Origin: Euzebyales bacterium
GTDB lineage: Bacteria; Actinomycetota; Nitriliruptoria; Euzebyales; JAHELV01
Direction: 5' to 3'
Assembly: GCA_036374135.1 (NCBI GenBank)
Contig: DASUUK010000066.1
Location: forward strand, 39,712-103,711
Length of the DNA stretch: 64,000 nt
Shown: one piece after another, positions 44,094 to 55,453 of the stretch
Layout: each line of letters begins with the position of its first letter
How positions within the stretch are numbered: the stretch's first letter is position 1
Position numbers and translations under genes: made by a program
The notes under the pieces: generated by a model
The model's input: the letters and a program-made list of their open reading frames with translations, nothing else
The model's database searches: none
What the model was told of the DNA's origin: nothing

Positions 44094-45584
44094 CTAGGCC
44101 TGCCCTGACGCCGACGCGGCGCCGTCGACGAGCCGGGCGCGCAGGAGCTCGTTGACGAGCGCGGGGTTCGCCTGGCCTCTGCTGGCCTTCATGACAGCAC
44201 CGACCAGCGCACCGATCGCCTTGTGGTTGCCGTCGCGCACGCGCTGCGCTGCGTCGGGCTGCGCGGCGATCGCGTCATCCACCATGCGCTCCAGCTCGCC
44301 GGTGTCCGACACCTGTTCGAGCCCGCGGGCACGACTGACTTCGCGGGGTCCTCCCTCGCCCGCCAGCACGCCGTCGAGCACCTGCCGCGCGAGCCTGGTC
44401 GACAGCGTCCCGTCGCCGACCATCGTCACGAGCTCTGCCAGGTCGTCACCGCGCAGCGGCAACGCACCCGGCTCGACGTCGTGCTCGTTGCTCCAGCCGA
44501 GCACCTCGTTCGTCAGCCACTTCCCCGCATCGTCGACGGGTGCTCCCGCGTCGACAGCCGCGTCGAACACCTCGGCGAGCCCGACCGAGACCAGGGTGGC
44601 GGCCCGCACGGCGTCCAGACCGTGCGTCCGCAGACGCGCCCGCGCTGCGGCTGGCAGTTCGGGCAGTGCGTCGCGCAGCTGCTCGACCCATTCGGACGAC
44701 GGCTCGACCGCGACCAGATCGGGGTCCGGGAAGTAGCGGTAGTCGAACACCTCCTCCTTGGCGCGCAGCGTCGACGTGGTTCCCGCGTCCTCGTTCCAGT
44801 GCCGGGTCTCCTGCGTGACGGCGACGCCGCCTCGCAGCAGATCGGTCTGCCGCTCGATCTCGTGGGTGACGGCGCGGCCCAAGGATCGCACCGAGTTGAG
44901 GTTCTTGACCTCGACGCGGGTGCCGAACACCGCGTGTCCCCGCGGACGCAGCGAGATGTTCGCGTCGCACCGCATCGAGCCCTCCTCGAGCTTGGCGTCG
45001 CTGATGCCGAGCGCCAGCACGATGGCGCGCAGCTCGGTCAGGTACGCCTGCGCCTGCTCGGCCGAGCGCAGGTCCGGCTCGGAGACGACTTCCAGCAGCG
45101 GGATGCCCGCGCGGTTGTAGTCGACCAGGCTGTAGTCGGCACCGTGGATGCGTCCCGACGTGCCCACGTGGACGGTCTTGCCGGTGTCCTCCTCCATGTG
45201 CACGCGGTGGATGCCGACGCGGATCGTGCCGCCGCCGACGTCGAGGTCGAGGTGGCCGCGCTCACAGATCGCCACGTCGTACTGGGAGATCTGGTAGTTC
45301 TTGGGCATGTCCGGATAGAAGTAGTTCTTCCGGTGGAACTGGCTGTGGTCGATGATCTCGCAGTTCAGCGCCAGCCCCAGGCGGATCGCATACTCGATCG
45401 CGCGCGCGTTGGGAACGGGTAGCGATCCGGGCTGGCCCAGGCACACGGCGCATGTGCGGGTGTTGGGCTCACCACCGAACTCGGTGGCGCAGCCGCAGAA
45501 CATCTTGGTCGCGGTCGACAGCTCGACGTGCACCTCCAGACCGATCACGGCCTCGTAGTCGACTGCCTGCTCGATGGTGCTCAT
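44094..45584 (-). CDS. gatB: Asp/Glu-tRNA amidotransferase subunit B
   Basis: GatB binds mischarged Glu-tRNA-Gln and Asp-tRNA-Asn and activates the acid for amidation. The 496 residues start at the conserved EAVIGLEVHVELSTATKMFCGC. They include CLGQPGSLPVPNARAIEYAIRLGLALNC, FHRKNYFYPDMPKNYQISQYD, GIPLLEVVSEPD, EGSMRCDANISLRP and the C-terminal YqeY-like tail. Zinc ligands are in CGCATEF and TCAVCLG. ATG 45584 has GAAGG 8 bases upstream; ATG 45590 and 45602 are alternatives. It is the third amidotransferase gene in gatC-gatA-gatB, just before the carotenoid genes. Confidence 0.95.
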   Translation of the reverse strand: MSTIEQAVDYEAVIGLEVHVELSTATKMFCGCATEFGGEPNTRTCAVCLGQPGSLPVPNARAIEYAIRLGLALNCEIIDHSQFHRKNYFYPDMPKNYQISQYDVAICERGHLDLDVGGGTIRVGIHRVHMEEDTGKTVHVGTSGRIHGADYSLVDYNRAGIPLLEVVSEPDLRSAEQAQAYLTELRAIVLALGISDAKLEEGSMRCDANISLRPRGHAVFGTRVEVKNLNSVRSLGRAVTHEIERQTDLLRGGVAVTQETRHWNEDAGTTSTLRAKEEVFDYRYFPDPDLVAVEPSSEWVEQLRDALPELPAAARARLRTHGLDAVRAATLVSVGLAEVFDAAVDAGAPVDDAGKWLTNEVLGWSNEHDVEPGALPLRGDDLAELVTMVGDGTLSTRLARQVLDGVLAGEGGPREVSRARGLEQVSDTGELERMVDDAIAAQPDAAQRVRDGNHKAIGALVGAVMKASRGQANPALVNELLRARLVDGAASASGQA

Positions 45585-45674
45585 GCGCATCGCCTTCGTC
45601 ATCCGCGCGTCGCCACCCGCGCCGCCACTGCGCACCACGGCTGCGCAGGACCCGCGACGGACGGCCGCGCTCGC

Positions 45675-47183
45675 TCAACCATTCGTTGCAGGTGCCACGG
45701 GTGGATGCACCGCGTTCGCACCGCGCGCCACCGGGTCGAAACCGAGCTCTGCCTCGAGCCCACGGGCGGCCCGGAACAGCGTCGCCTCATCGAGCAGCGG
45801 TGCGACCAGTTGCGCACCGACCGGCAGACCGGTGTCGTCGAGGCCGGCGGGCATCGACAGCGCGGGCAGGCCGGCCAGGCTGGCGGGCACCGTGAACACG
45901 TCGTTGAGGTACATCGCCAGCGGATCGTCGGCCTTGGCGCCGATCGGGAACGCCGCGGACGGCGACGTGGGGCTGAGCACGACGTCGCACTGCTCGAATG
46001 CCGCCATGTAGTCGCGGATGATCAGCGTCCGCACCCGTTGCGCGCTGACGTAGTACGCGTCGTAGTAGCCGGCCGATAGGGCGTAGGTTCCGATCATGAT
46101 GCGGCGCAGCACCTCGGGTCCGAAGCCCGCCGAGCGGGTGGCTGCCATCATCGCCTCGGTCGTGTCACCGTCGACCCGCAGGCCGTAGCGCACGCCGTCG
46201 TAGCGCGCGAGGTTGCTCGACGCCTCGCTCGGCGCGATCAGGTAGTACGCCGCGATGCCGTACCTCGCGTGCGGCAGCGTCACGTCGACGATGTCGGCAC
46301 CCAGCTTGCCCAGCAGTTGCGCGGCCTCGCGGACCCGTGCCGCCACGCCCGGCTCGACGCCGTCGCCGAGCGCGTCCGACACGACGCCCACGCGCAGGCC
46401 CTGGACGCCACCGTCGAGGGCAGCCAGCACGTCGCCGACGTCGATCGGGATCGACGTGGAGTCCATGGGGTCGTGCCCGGCGATCGCGGTGTACAGGTGC
46501 GCCGCGTCGGTCACCGAGCGCGCGAACGGACCGACCTGGTCGAGCGACGACGCGAACGCGATCAGCCCGTACCGGCTGACCCGGCCGTACGTCGGCTTCA
46601 TGCCGACGACACCGCACAGCGCCGCTGGCTGACGGATCGACCCGCCCGTGTCGGTGCCGATGCCCAGCGGCGCGAAGTGCGCGGCGACCGCGGCGGCGGA
46701 CCCGCCCGACGACCCACCGGGCACGCGGTCGGTGTCCCACGGGTTGCGCGTGGGGCCGAACGCCGAGTTCTCGGTGGACGAGCCCATCGCGAACTCGTCC
46801 ATGTTCGTCTTGCCGATCACGATCGCGTCGGCATCGCGCAGGCGAGAGACGACCGTCGCGTCGTACGGCGGGCGGTGCCCCTCCAGCATGCGCGAACCGC
46901 ACGTCGTGGGCAGCCCGCGGGTGCACAACACGTCCTTGAGCGCCACCGGCACGCCGGCCAGCGCACCGACCGGCTCGCCCCGCACGCGCCGTGCATCGAT
47001 GTCGCGGGCGTGGTCCAGCGCGGTGTCCGCCAGCACGTCGAGGAAGGCGTGCACCGCCGGATCGTGCTCGGCGACGCGGGCCAGGTGGGCCTCGGTGACC
47101 TGCTCCGCGGTCACCTCGCCGGCCGTCAGCAGCCCCAGCAGCGCCGCGGCGTCACCGGCCACCAGCGTCCGATCGTCAACCAT
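45675..47183 (-). CDS. gatA: Asp/Glu-tRNA amidotransferase subunit A
   Basis: GatA is the amidase that frees ammonia from glutamine for GatB. The 502 residues hold the Ser-cisSer-Lys triad: Lys in [14 protein letters not shown], and the Gly/Ser-rich [70 protein letters not shown] 47183 overlaps the gatC stop as TGATG with GAGGA 6 bases upstream; GTG 47186 is an alternative. Together with gatB, gatC, gltX and the tRNA-Gln gene it completes the indirect Gln-tRNA pathway. Confidence 0.96.
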   Translation of the reverse strand: MVDDRTLVAGDAAALLGLLTAGEVTAEQVTEAHLARVAEHDPAVHAFLDVLADTALDHARDIDARRVRGEPVGALAGVPVALKDVLCTRGLPTTCGSRMLEGHRPPYDATVVSRLRDADAIVIGKTNMDEFAMGSSTENSAFGPTRNPWDTDRVPGGSSGGSAAAVAAHFAPLGIGTDTGGSIRQPAALCGVVGMKPTYGRVSRYGLIAFASSLDQVGPFARSVTDAAHLYTAIAGHDPMDSTSIPIDVGDVLAALDGGVQGLRVGVVSDALGDGVEPGVAARVREAAQLLGKLGADIVDVTLPHARYGIAAYYLIAPSEASSNLARYDGVRYGLRVDGDTTEAMMAATRSAGFGPEVLRRIMIGTYALSAGYYDAYYVSAQRVRTLIIRDYMAAFEQCDVVLSPTSPSAAFPIGAKADDPLAMYLNDVFTVPASLAGLPALSMPAGLDDTGLPVGAQLVAPLLDEATLFRAARGLEAELGFDPVARGANAVHPPVAPATNG

Positions 47184-47479
47184 CACGCGTCCTCGTCGAT
47201 GATCCGGGGCACGCGGAACCGGCCGTCTTCGATCGCGGGGCCGGTGGAGCGGGCCTCGTCCGGCGTGAGGGAGGGGCGGACCTCGTCGGGTCGCCAGACG
47301 TTGGTCAGTGGGTACGGGTGACTCGTGGGTGGGACGTCCTCGGTCGCGACCTCGCCGATCTGCTCGGCGTAGCCGAGGATGCGCTCGAGCTGGCTCCGCA
47401 ACTGCTCGAGGTGGTCGTCGTCGAGCGCCACGCGCGCCAGGTTCGCGACGTGGCGGACGTCATCGATGCTCAGACTCAT
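47183..47479 (-). CDS. gatC: Asp/Glu-tRNA amidotransferase subunit C
   Basis: The 98-residue GatC stabilises GatA and GatB. It shows the typical start [44 protein letters not shown] and the C-terminal block [14 protein letters not shown] plus [13 protein letters not shown] 47479 is chosen on family start; the ORF extends further but without similarity. It lies 80 bases after ligA and overlaps gatA. Confidence 0.95.
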   Translation of the reverse strand: MSLSIDDVRHVANLARVALDDDHLEQLRSQLERILGYAEQIGEVATEDVPPTSHPYPLTNVWRPDEVRPSLTPDEARSTGPAIEDGRFRVPRIIDEDA

Positions 47480-47559
47480 GGGTTGGGTCGCCTGCCCGAG
47501 GTAGCGGTGAGCGGGTGTGGAGGTCCCGACGCTACCGCGTCGCGGCCGCTGGCTGCCAC

Positions 47560-49695
<2,136 letters not shown>

Positions 49696-49805
49696 TCACC
49701 GTCCGGCGGAGCCGGTCCACAGCCGTCGGCAAGACCAGGCCCTGCGACGTCTCGGCCCGGCGAAGCCGGTTCCCGGAGCGGCGGTGCGGCACACTACGGG
49801 GAGAC

Positions 49806-50459
49806 ATGCCAACGCACGTGTGGTACGCCAGCTACGGCTCGAACCTGTCCCGGCGCCGGTTCGAGCGCTACCTGCACGGCGGCACGCCGGCCGGCGGACG
49901 CCGCCGCTACCCGGGCGCGCGCGACCGCACGCTCCCGACCGACGACCGCCCCTTCCACCTGCCCTGGCGGCTGCGCTTCGGCGGTGCGTCACGCACGTGG
50001 GGTGGCGGCATGGCCTTCGTCGACGTGACGGCGCGGGGGCGGACCCTGGCACGCATGTACCGGCTGCGCGCCGGTCAGTTCGCCGACGTCCACGCCCAGG
50101 AGAACGGCGGGGACGTCCTGCCGACCGACATCGACGCCCTGCCACCCGGCACGCCGGTGCGTGCCGGTGGCGGCAACTACCCGGTGGTCCTGTGCTGCGG
50201 TCGCATCGATGGCGAGCCGATCGTGACGTTCACGTCCGACACGCTGCCGCGACGCGCGGCGCCGGCGCCCGTGTACCTGCGCACGATCGCCGCCGGCCTG
50301 GCCGAGTCCCACCGCCTCGGTCCCGAGGCGATCGCCCGCTACCTGCGTCGCGCACCGACCGTGCGCGCCGCCTATGACGAGGACGCCCTCACGGTCGTGG
50401 CCTGCGCGGGCGCCGCCGCCGCGATCGTGCCGCCACCCAGGCACTCGTCGCCGTCGTAG
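49806..50459 (+). CDS. gamma-glutamylcyclotransferase-like protein
   Basis: The 217-residue protein begins HVWYASYGSNLSRRRFERYL, the YxxYGSN block of the GGCT/AIG2 superfamily, where the loop binds the gamma-glutamyl group. Further conserved points are GGGMAFVDV, YRLRAGQFADVHAQENG and VYLRTIAAGLAES. Its catalytic Glu is not obvious, so activity on gamma-glutamyl peptides is not certain. GGGGAG lies very close to the ATG. Its last 88 bases overlap the convergent mnmA gene. Confidence 0.65.
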   Translation: MPTHVWYASYGSNLSRRRFERYLHGGTPAGGRRRYPGARDRTLPTDDRPFHLPWRLRFGGASRTWGGGMAFVDVTARGRTLARMYRLRAGQFADVHAQENGGDVLPTDIDALPPGTPVRAGGGNYPVVLCCGRIDGEPIVTFTSDTLPRRAAPAPVYLRTIAAGLAESHRLGPEAIARYLRRAPTVRAAYDEDALTVVACAGAAAAIVPPPRHSSPS

Positions 50460-51460
50460 ACCACGACCGCCTGTCCGGGCGCCACCCCGACGGGCCGTTC
50501 AGCGTGGAAGTCCACGCGCACCCCGTCGCCGTCCGGCGTCACCATGGCGGGCAGCGGGCGGGACCGGTAGCGGACCTGGGCGGCGAGGCCGTCCCGGCCT
50601 GGCGGCGCGCCGGCGACCCACGACACATCGGTGGCGCGCACCGCGACGGTCTCGAGCGCCGTTCGGGGACCGACGTGCACGTCGTCGCCGCGGATCGCGG
50701 TGACGTACAGCGGCTCGGCGCTGCCGGCGACGCCCAGCCCCCGTCGCTGGCCGATCGTGAACCGGTAGGCGCCGTCGTGACGGGCCGCCTCGCGGCCGTC
50801 GGGACCGATCACCGGCCCGGGACGGCTGCCCAGCCGCGGCCGCAGGAAGCCGGACACGTCGCCGGACGGGATGAAGCAGATGTCGTGGCTGTCGGGCTTG
50901 CGCGCCGTGATCAGCCCGCGCTCGGACGCCATGCGTCGCAGCGCGGGCTTCGTGTGCTCCCCGACCGGCCAGCAGGTGTGGGCCAGCTGCTCCTGGGTCG
51001 CCATGTACAGGACGTACGTCTGGTCCTTGTCCCGGTCGGCGGCCCGGTGCAGGCGCCAGCGACCTTCGACGTGACGCAGGCGCACGTGGTGCCCGGTGGC
51101 CAGGGCGTCGAAGCCCATCGCGCGGGCCCGCTGCAGCAGCGCGGCGTACTTCACGCGTTCGTTGCAGCGCACGCAGGGGTTGGGTGTGCGCCCCGCGGCG
51201 TACTCGGCGACGAAGTCGTCGACCACCCTGGCCCGGAACGGGGTGGACAGGTCCCACACGTAGTAGGGGATGCCGAGGACGTCGGCGACGCGACGGGCGT
51301 CCCGCGCATCGTCGAGCGTGCAGCAGCCCCTACCGGGCAGACCCGACGGCGTGTCGGCCATCTTCAGGTGAACGCCCGTGACGTCGTGGCCCTGCTCCAC
51401 GAGCAGCGCCGCGGCCATCGACGAATCGACGCCGCCCGACATCGCCACGAGCATGCGCAT
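50372..51460 (-). CDS. mnmA: tRNA-specific 2-thiouridylase
   Basis: The 362-residue enzyme thiolates U34 of tRNA-Glu, -Gln and -Lys. It has the PP-loop SGGVDSSMAA near residue 9, catalytic Cys in TPNPCVRCN near 96 and the second Cys in SHDICFIPSGD near 195, then GQRRGLGVAG and VRYRSRPLPA. Sulfur probably comes from the cysteine desulfurase two genes upstream. No ribosome site is seen, and TATCGT ends 6 bases before the ATG, so it may be leaderless. The C-terminus runs 88 bases into the convergent GGCT-like gene. Confidence 0.94.
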   Translation of the reverse strand: MRMLVAMSGGVDSSMAAALLVEQGHDVTGVHLKMADTPSGLPGRGCCTLDDARDARRVADVLGIPYYVWDLSTPFRARVVDDFVAEYAAGRTPNPCVRCNERVKYAALLQRARAMGFDALATGHHVRLRHVEGRWRLHRAADRDKDQTYVLYMATQEQLAHTCWPVGEHTKPALRRMASERGLITARKPDSHDICFIPSGDVSGFLRPRLGSRPGPVIGPDGREAARHDGAYRFTIGQRRGLGVAGSAEPLYVTAIRGDDVHVGPRTALETVAVRATDVSWVAGAPPGRDGLAAQVRYRSRPLPAMVTPDGDGVRVDFHAERPVGVAPGQAVVVYDGDECLGGGTIAAAAPAQATTVRASSS

Positions 51461-51466
51461 GACCTC

Positions 51467-51472
51467 ACGATA
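51467..51472 (-). promoter_or_regulatory. -10 box for a leaderless mnmA transcript
   Basis: TATCGT reads leftward and ends 6 bases before the mnmA ATG. No ribosome site is present. Confidence 0.4.
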
Positions 51473-51548
51473 CGCGTGCCGGCCGGCACGGACATCGCCG
51501 ACCGATGGCCGAGGTGCCCGGAGGGCACGGCGATCGCGCCGCCGTGCG

Positions 51549-51824
51549 TCAGCCCGTCTCGGGCAGCGCGAGCGTCAGCGCGTCGTCGGACGCGGGAGCG
51601 GGGCGTCGCTGCTCGCTCGCAGGATGCTCGACGAGGGCGATCACGCGACTGGCCATGAACCGTGCGGTGCGCACCACCGTGCCGCCGCGGGTCAGCTCGA
51701 CGACCTCCACGACGCTGCGGCTCGTCGACACATCGACCCGCCGCCCCGCGCGCGTGGCGACGACGTCGAAGGTCTGGACCCCGTCTCCGGTGTCGACCAC
51801 GATCTCGACCCGATCACCACGCAT
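51549..51824 (-). CDS. hypothetical 91-aa protein
   Basis: I do not recognise a family. The protein is beta-rich (VEIVVDTGDGVQTFDVVATRAGRRVDVSTSRSVVEVVELTRGGTVVRTARFMASRVIALVEH) with a disordered tail. Protein-like sequence begins at ATG 51824; the in-frame extension to 51902 looks spurious. It sits between the cysteine desulfurase and mnmA, with 88 bases on each side, all leftward, so it may share their message. No Cys is present, so it is not a sulfur carrier. Confidence 0.5.
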   Translation of the reverse strand: MRGDRVEIVVDTGDGVQTFDVVATRAGRRVDVSTSRSVVEVVELTRGGTVVRTARFMASRVIALVEHPASEQRRPAPASDDALTLALPETG

Positions 51825-51912
51825 GCCACCATCTTGACACTGATCGAACGCATGTTCCAGTGCCGATCCGGCCCGATCAGGCCAACCGTGCCGAATCGGC
51901 ACCGCAGCGCGC

Positions 51913-53064
51913 CTACACGAAGCCCCCGCCGTGATCGCGGAGGTGCTTGATCGCGTCGCGGATGATCGGGATCGCGCGCTCGACGTCGTCGGGCGTCGTC
52001 GTCCGTCCGCAGGTCAGGCGGACGTGCGCGCTGTCGGCCGCCGCGTCGATCGCTTCCAGCACGTGGCTGGGCGCGGCCGCGCCCGACTGGCACGCCGACC
52101 CGGCGGACGCGCACACCCCGCCGGCGTCGAACGCCGCCATCAGCGCCTCGCCGTCGCAGCCGGCGACCGCGAGGTGGACGTTGTGTGGCAGGCGGGCGGT
52201 CGGGGATCCGTTCAGCGTGACGCCGTCGATGACGCACAGCCCGTCGATGAGCATGTCGCGCAGCGCACGCAGCCGCGGCACCTCGACATCGACGTCGGCC
52301 ATCGTGAGCTCGGCCGCCGCACCACACCCGACGATCGCGGGGGCGTTGAACGTCCCCGACCGCACCCCACGCTCCTGTCCACCGCCGTGCAGGACCGGTG
52401 TGGCCGGCACGGTGCGTCGCAGCACGAGCACCCCGACGCCCTTGGGACCGTTGAACTTGTGCGCCGACAGGGACAGGGCGCCGATGTGCCAGTCGTCGAT
52501 GCGCAGCGGCGTCCGGCCGAACGCCTGCACGGCATCGGTGTGCAGGCACACGTCCCGCCCGGCGAGCGCCGGCCCGATGACGTCCAGCGGCTGCACCGTG
52601 CCGAGCTCGTTGTTGGCGGCCATGACCGACACGAGCACCGTGCGATCGGTCACCGCGTCGACCACGCGGTCGGGATCGACGACGCCGTCGGCGCCGGCCG
52701 GGACGACGGTCACCTCGAAGCGCTGGGCGTCACGCATCCAGCTGACCGAGTCGAGCACGGCATGATGCTCGATCGCCGTGGTCACCAGGTGGTTGCCGCG
52801 TCCGGCGTCGTGGGCCGCCCACGCGATCCCCTTGACCGCCTGGTTGTCGGACTCGGTGCCACCCGAGGTGAACAGGACGTCGAGCGGATGGACGTCGAGC
52901 GCGATCGCGACCTGCTCGCGGGCGCGCTCTACGGCCGCACGGGCGGCGCGTCCGGCCTGGTGGACCGACGACGGGTTGCCGTAGCCGTCCTCGAGCACCG
53001 GCAGCATCGCGGCGAGCACCTGCGGCGCGAGCGGCGTCGTCGCCGCGTGGTCCAGGTAGATCAT
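51913..53064 (-). CDS. iscS: cysteine desulfurase, IscS/NifS-like
   Basis: The 383-residue PLP enzyme removes sulfur from cysteine for tRNA thiolation and Fe-S clusters. It begins MIYLDHAATTPLAPQVLAAM. It has GGTESDNQAVKG, EHHAVLDS, HTDAVQAFGR and the Schiff-base K203 in SLSAHKFNGPKG. The mobile-loop catalytic Cys is in GVCASAGSACQSG near 320. The short loop and sequence fit the class I IscS/NifS type; Mycobacterium has a similar iscS next to mnmA. The ATG overlaps the upstream GNAT stop as ATGA, and TAGCGT ends 6 bases before it. Confidence 0.94.
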   Translation of the reverse strand: MIYLDHAATTPLAPQVLAAMLPVLEDGYGNPSSVHQAGRAARAAVERAREQVAIALDVHPLDVLFTSGGTESDNQAVKGIAWAAHDAGRGNHLVTTAIEHHAVLDSVSWMRDAQRFEVTVVPAGADGVVDPDRVVDAVTDRTVLVSVMAANNELGTVQPLDVIGPALAGRDVCLHTDAVQAFGRTPLRIDDWHIGALSLSAHKFNGPKGVGVLVLRRTVPATPVLHGGGQERGVRSGTFNAPAIVGCGAAAELTMADVDVEVPRLRALRDMLIDGLCVIDGVTLNGSPTARLPHNVHLAVAGCDGEALMAAFDAGGVCASAGSACQSGAAAPSHVLEAIDAAADSAHVRLTCGRTTTPDDVERAIPIIRDAIKHLRDHGGGFV

Positions 53065-53594
53065 GTTCCCACGCTACGCGCTCGGCCCGCCCCGCCGACA
53101 GTGTCGATCATGAGGACGTAGCCGTGCAGTTCGACGTCGGGTTGTGGACGCCAGTCGCGGTCGGGTGCACGCAGGAACCCAAGCCGCCGGTAGAGGCGCT
53201 GGGCCGACGTCATCTCGGCCGTGCTGTGCAGCACGATCCTGCCGCGTCGGGTCGCGATCGCCCTGACGATGCACGCGTCGACCAGCGCGGCACCGACGCC
53301 GGCGCGCTGCGCAGCCGGGTCCACCGCCAGCATGCGGATCCCGGCCCCGTCGGCGTCGTCGAACTCGGCGTAGGCGTTGTCGCGGTCCGGCACGTAGGTC
53401 ACGGCGCCGACGATGTGGGAGTCCCGCACCGCCACGAGCACCTCCGCCGCCGCCGCGCGTCCGGCGACGTCGACCAGCTCGTCCCGGTACGGCCCGACGT
53501 CCAGCCCGAGCTGCGCGTACGCTGCGACGGTGAGCTCGGCCACGCGGTCGTGCTCGTGGTTGCGGACGCGTCGGACGATCGGCGCGGCGTCCAC
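53061..53594 (-). CDS. GNAT-family N-acetyltransferase
   Basis: The 177-residue protein has IVRRVRNHEHDRVAELTVAAYAQLGLDVGPY at the N-terminus and the core IRMLAVDPAAQRAGVGAALVDACI (the RxGxG/A acetyl-CoA loop) near 85-108. It then has HSTAEMTSAQRLYRRLGFLRAPDRDW, with the Tyr expected of the family. The substrate is unknown. It begins with GTG two bases after the etfA stop and overlaps the cysteine desulfurase gene by four bases, so it belongs to the etfB-etfA operon or a joined one. Confidence 0.8.
   Translation of the reverse strand: MDAAPIVRRVRNHEHDRVAELTVAAYAQLGLDVGPYRDELVDVAGRAAAAEVLVAVRDSHIVGAVTYVPDRDNAYAEFDDADGAGIRMLAVDPAAQRAGVGAALVDACIVRAIATRRGRIVLHSTAEMTSAQRLYRRLGFLRAPDRDWRPQPDVELHGYVLMIDTVGGAGRARSVGT
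53071..53076 (-). promoter_or_regulatory. possible internal -10 box before iscS
   Basis: TAGCGT reads leftward and ends 6 bases before the iscS ATG. It lies inside the 3' end of the GNAT gene, so it may be chance; if real it would allow iscS to be made separately from the etf operon. Confidence 0.28.
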
Positions 53595-53596
53595 GC

Positions 53597-54568
53597 TCAG
53601 CTGGTGCGTTGCTCGATCTCGTCGATCAGTGCGGGGATGACCTTGTGCAGGTCCCCCACGACGCCGAAGTCGGCGATCGAGAAGATCGGTGCATCACCAT
53701 CGGTGTTGATCGCGGCGATGAGCTGGGAGGTCTGCATGCCCGCCCGGTGCTGGATCGCACCCGAGATGCCCGACCCGATGTACAGCTGCGGCGCCACCGT
53801 CTTGCCGGTCTGCCCGATCTGGTGCTGGTGCGGGTACCAGCCCGCGTCCGTCGCGGCCCGCGACGCACCCACCGCACCGCCCAACGCATCCGCCAACCGC
53901 TCGATCAGTCGGAACCCCTCGGCGTCGCCCAGGCCCCGACCGCCCGCCGCGATGATCGACGCCTCGGTCATCTCCGGACGGTCTCCGGAGGACTGCTCGA
54001 CCACCTCCACGACCTCCATCGCCCGCGCCGCGTCGTCCACCGCCACGTCGAGCACATCGACCTCGGCGGGGCCACCTCCGGCGGCCTCCCCCGCGAACGC
54101 GTTCGCCTTGACGCCGATGCATGCCAGCCGGCCCGGCTTGACCCGGCACCTCGAGATCATGTCACCGCCGAAGATGGCCTTGGTCGCGACCGGGCCGCCC
54201 GCGTCGTCGGAGGCGAGATCGACCGCGTCGGTGATCACGCCCGCCTCTCGGGCGACCGCGACCGTCGCGACCACGTCGGTGATGAACGGATCCGCCGGGT
54301 ACAGCAGCGTCTCGGCTCCGGATGCGTCGAGCGCCGCTGCCACCACCGCAGCCTGCGGGCGCGTCGCGTATGCCGTCACCACGGGATCGTCGAACACGTG
54401 CACCGTCGACCCGCCGAACGCACCCACCTGGTCGGCGACGTCGGCCGCACCCGGCCCCCATGCCACGGCGTGCACGTCGTCGGCCAGCCCACGCGCCGCC
54501 GTAAGGATCTGACCCGAGACCTTGCCGAGGGTCCCCGCGTCGTGCTCGACCACCACCAGCGTCGTCAT
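53597..54568 (-). CDS. etfA: electron transfer flavoprotein alpha subunit
   Basis: The 323-residue subunit binds FAD. The C-terminal signature PQLYIGSGISGAIQHRAGMQTSQLIAAINTDGDAPIFSIADFGVVGDLHKVIPAL is complete, and the N-terminal half has VVVEHDAGTLGKVSGQILTAARGL. ETF carries electrons from acyl-CoA and other dehydrogenases to the quinone pool. AGGAGG lies 8 bases before the ATG, 12 bases after etfB. Enoyl-CoA hydratase and acyl-CoA ligase genes elsewhere in the window fit a fatty or branched-chain acid oxidation role. Confidence 0.95.
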   Translation of the reverse strand: MTTLVVVEHDAGTLGKVSGQILTAARGLADDVHAVAWGPGAADVADQVGAFGGSTVHVFDDPVVTAYATRPQAAVVAAALDASGAETLLYPADPFITDVVATVAVAREAGVITDAVDLASDDAGGPVATKAIFGGDMISRCRVKPGRLACIGVKANAFAGEAAGGGPAEVDVLDVAVDDAARAMEVVEVVEQSSGDRPEMTEASIIAAGGRGLGDAEGFRLIERLADALGGAVGASRAATDAGWYPHQHQIGQTGKTVAPQLYIGSGISGAIQHRAGMQTSQLIAAINTDGDAPIFSIADFGVVGDLHKVIPALIDEIEQRTS

Positions 54569-54580
54569 GACGGCTGCCTC

Positions 54581-55372
54581 CTACAGGATCTTCTGCTCGA
54601 CCAGCCAGTCGGCGAAGGCCTTCGCGCCCACCTCGCCGGACCCGTCATCGGCGACGATGCGGCCCGCGTCCTTCGGCGGCCGCGGAGCGATGTCCACGAC
54701 GGCCGTGGCCGACCCGTCCAGGCCGACCTGTGTCGCCGGGACATCGATCGCAGCCAGGTCGCGCACGTCGATCGTCTTCTTCTTGGCCGCCATGATCCCC
54801 TTGAACGTCGGATAGCGCGGCTCGTTGATCGCCTCGACCACCGACACCACCACCGGCGCGGTCGCCCGCACCACCTGGTAGCCCGCAGGCGTCTCGCGGT
54901 GCGCGGTGACGACATCGCCGTCAATCTCCAGGTGTCGTGCGAACGTCAACGCCGGCAGCCCGAGGTGGGCGGCCAGCATGGCCGGCACCAGCATGGTGCG
55001 CGCATCCGACGACTGGTTGCCCATCAGGATCAGGTCGAACTCCTGACCCGCGAGCGCGGCTGCCAGCACCCGCGCCGTCGCGGCGGCGTCCGACCCCGAC
55101 AGCGCAGGATCCGTGATCTGGATCGCACCGTCCAGGCCGTACGACAGCGCCTTGCGCACGGTCGACCCCGCCTCGTCCGGGCCCATGCACAGCGCGACGA
55201 TCTCGGTGTCGGGCGTGCGCTCGGCGATCTGCAGCGCCTCCTCGATCGCCCACTCGTCGTTGGCGTTGAGCACGGGATCCGAACGGTCCCGATCCACCGT
55301 GTGATCGTCCGGATCAACCCGCTTGGTCGCGGCGGTGTCCGGTACCCGTTTGACTGGGCAGATGATCCTCAC
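54581..55372 (-). CDS. etfB: electron transfer flavoprotein beta subunit
   Basis: The 263-residue subunit has MRIICPVKRVPDTAATKRVDPDDHTVDR, VLNANDEWAIEEALQIAE, ILMGNQSSDARTMLVPAMLAAHLG and the signature EVINEPRYPTFKGIMAAKKK-type block (here EAINEPRYPTFKGIMAAKKK near 183-202). It binds AMP and pairs with EtfA. The GTG start has GGAGG 5 bases upstream. A perfect inverted repeat GTTACC/GGTAAC lies 20-35 bases before the start and may be an operator. Confidence 0.95.
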   Translation of the reverse strand: MRIICPVKRVPDTAATKRVDPDDHTVDRDRSDPVLNANDEWAIEEALQIAERTPDTEIVALCMGPDEAGSTVRKALSYGLDGAIQITDPALSGSDAAATARVLAAALAGQEFDLILMGNQSSDARTMLVPAMLAAHLGLPALTFARHLEIDGDVVTAHRETPAGYQVVRATAPVVVSVVEAINEPRYPTFKGIMAAKKKTIDVRDLAAIDVPATQVGLDGSATAVVDIAPRPPKDAGRIVADDGSGEVGAKAFADWLVEQKIL

Positions 55373-55391
55373 AGCTCCTCCGGCTGTCGTG

Positions 55392-55407
55392 GTTACCCGA
55401 CGGTAAC
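55392..55407. promoter_or_regulatory. inverted repeat upstream of etfB
   Basis: GTTACC and GGTAAC are perfect six-base arms around CGAC, placed 20-35 bases before the etfB start. The spot suits an operator for a repressor or a 5' UTR hairpin. It is also 62 bases above the 3' region of the next leftward gene's intergenic space, so it is most likely an etf element. Confidence 0.45.
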
Positions 55408-55453
55408 ATGTCGCGTCGCGTGCCGCCCACGCCCGGATGCGACGATGGTGTCG

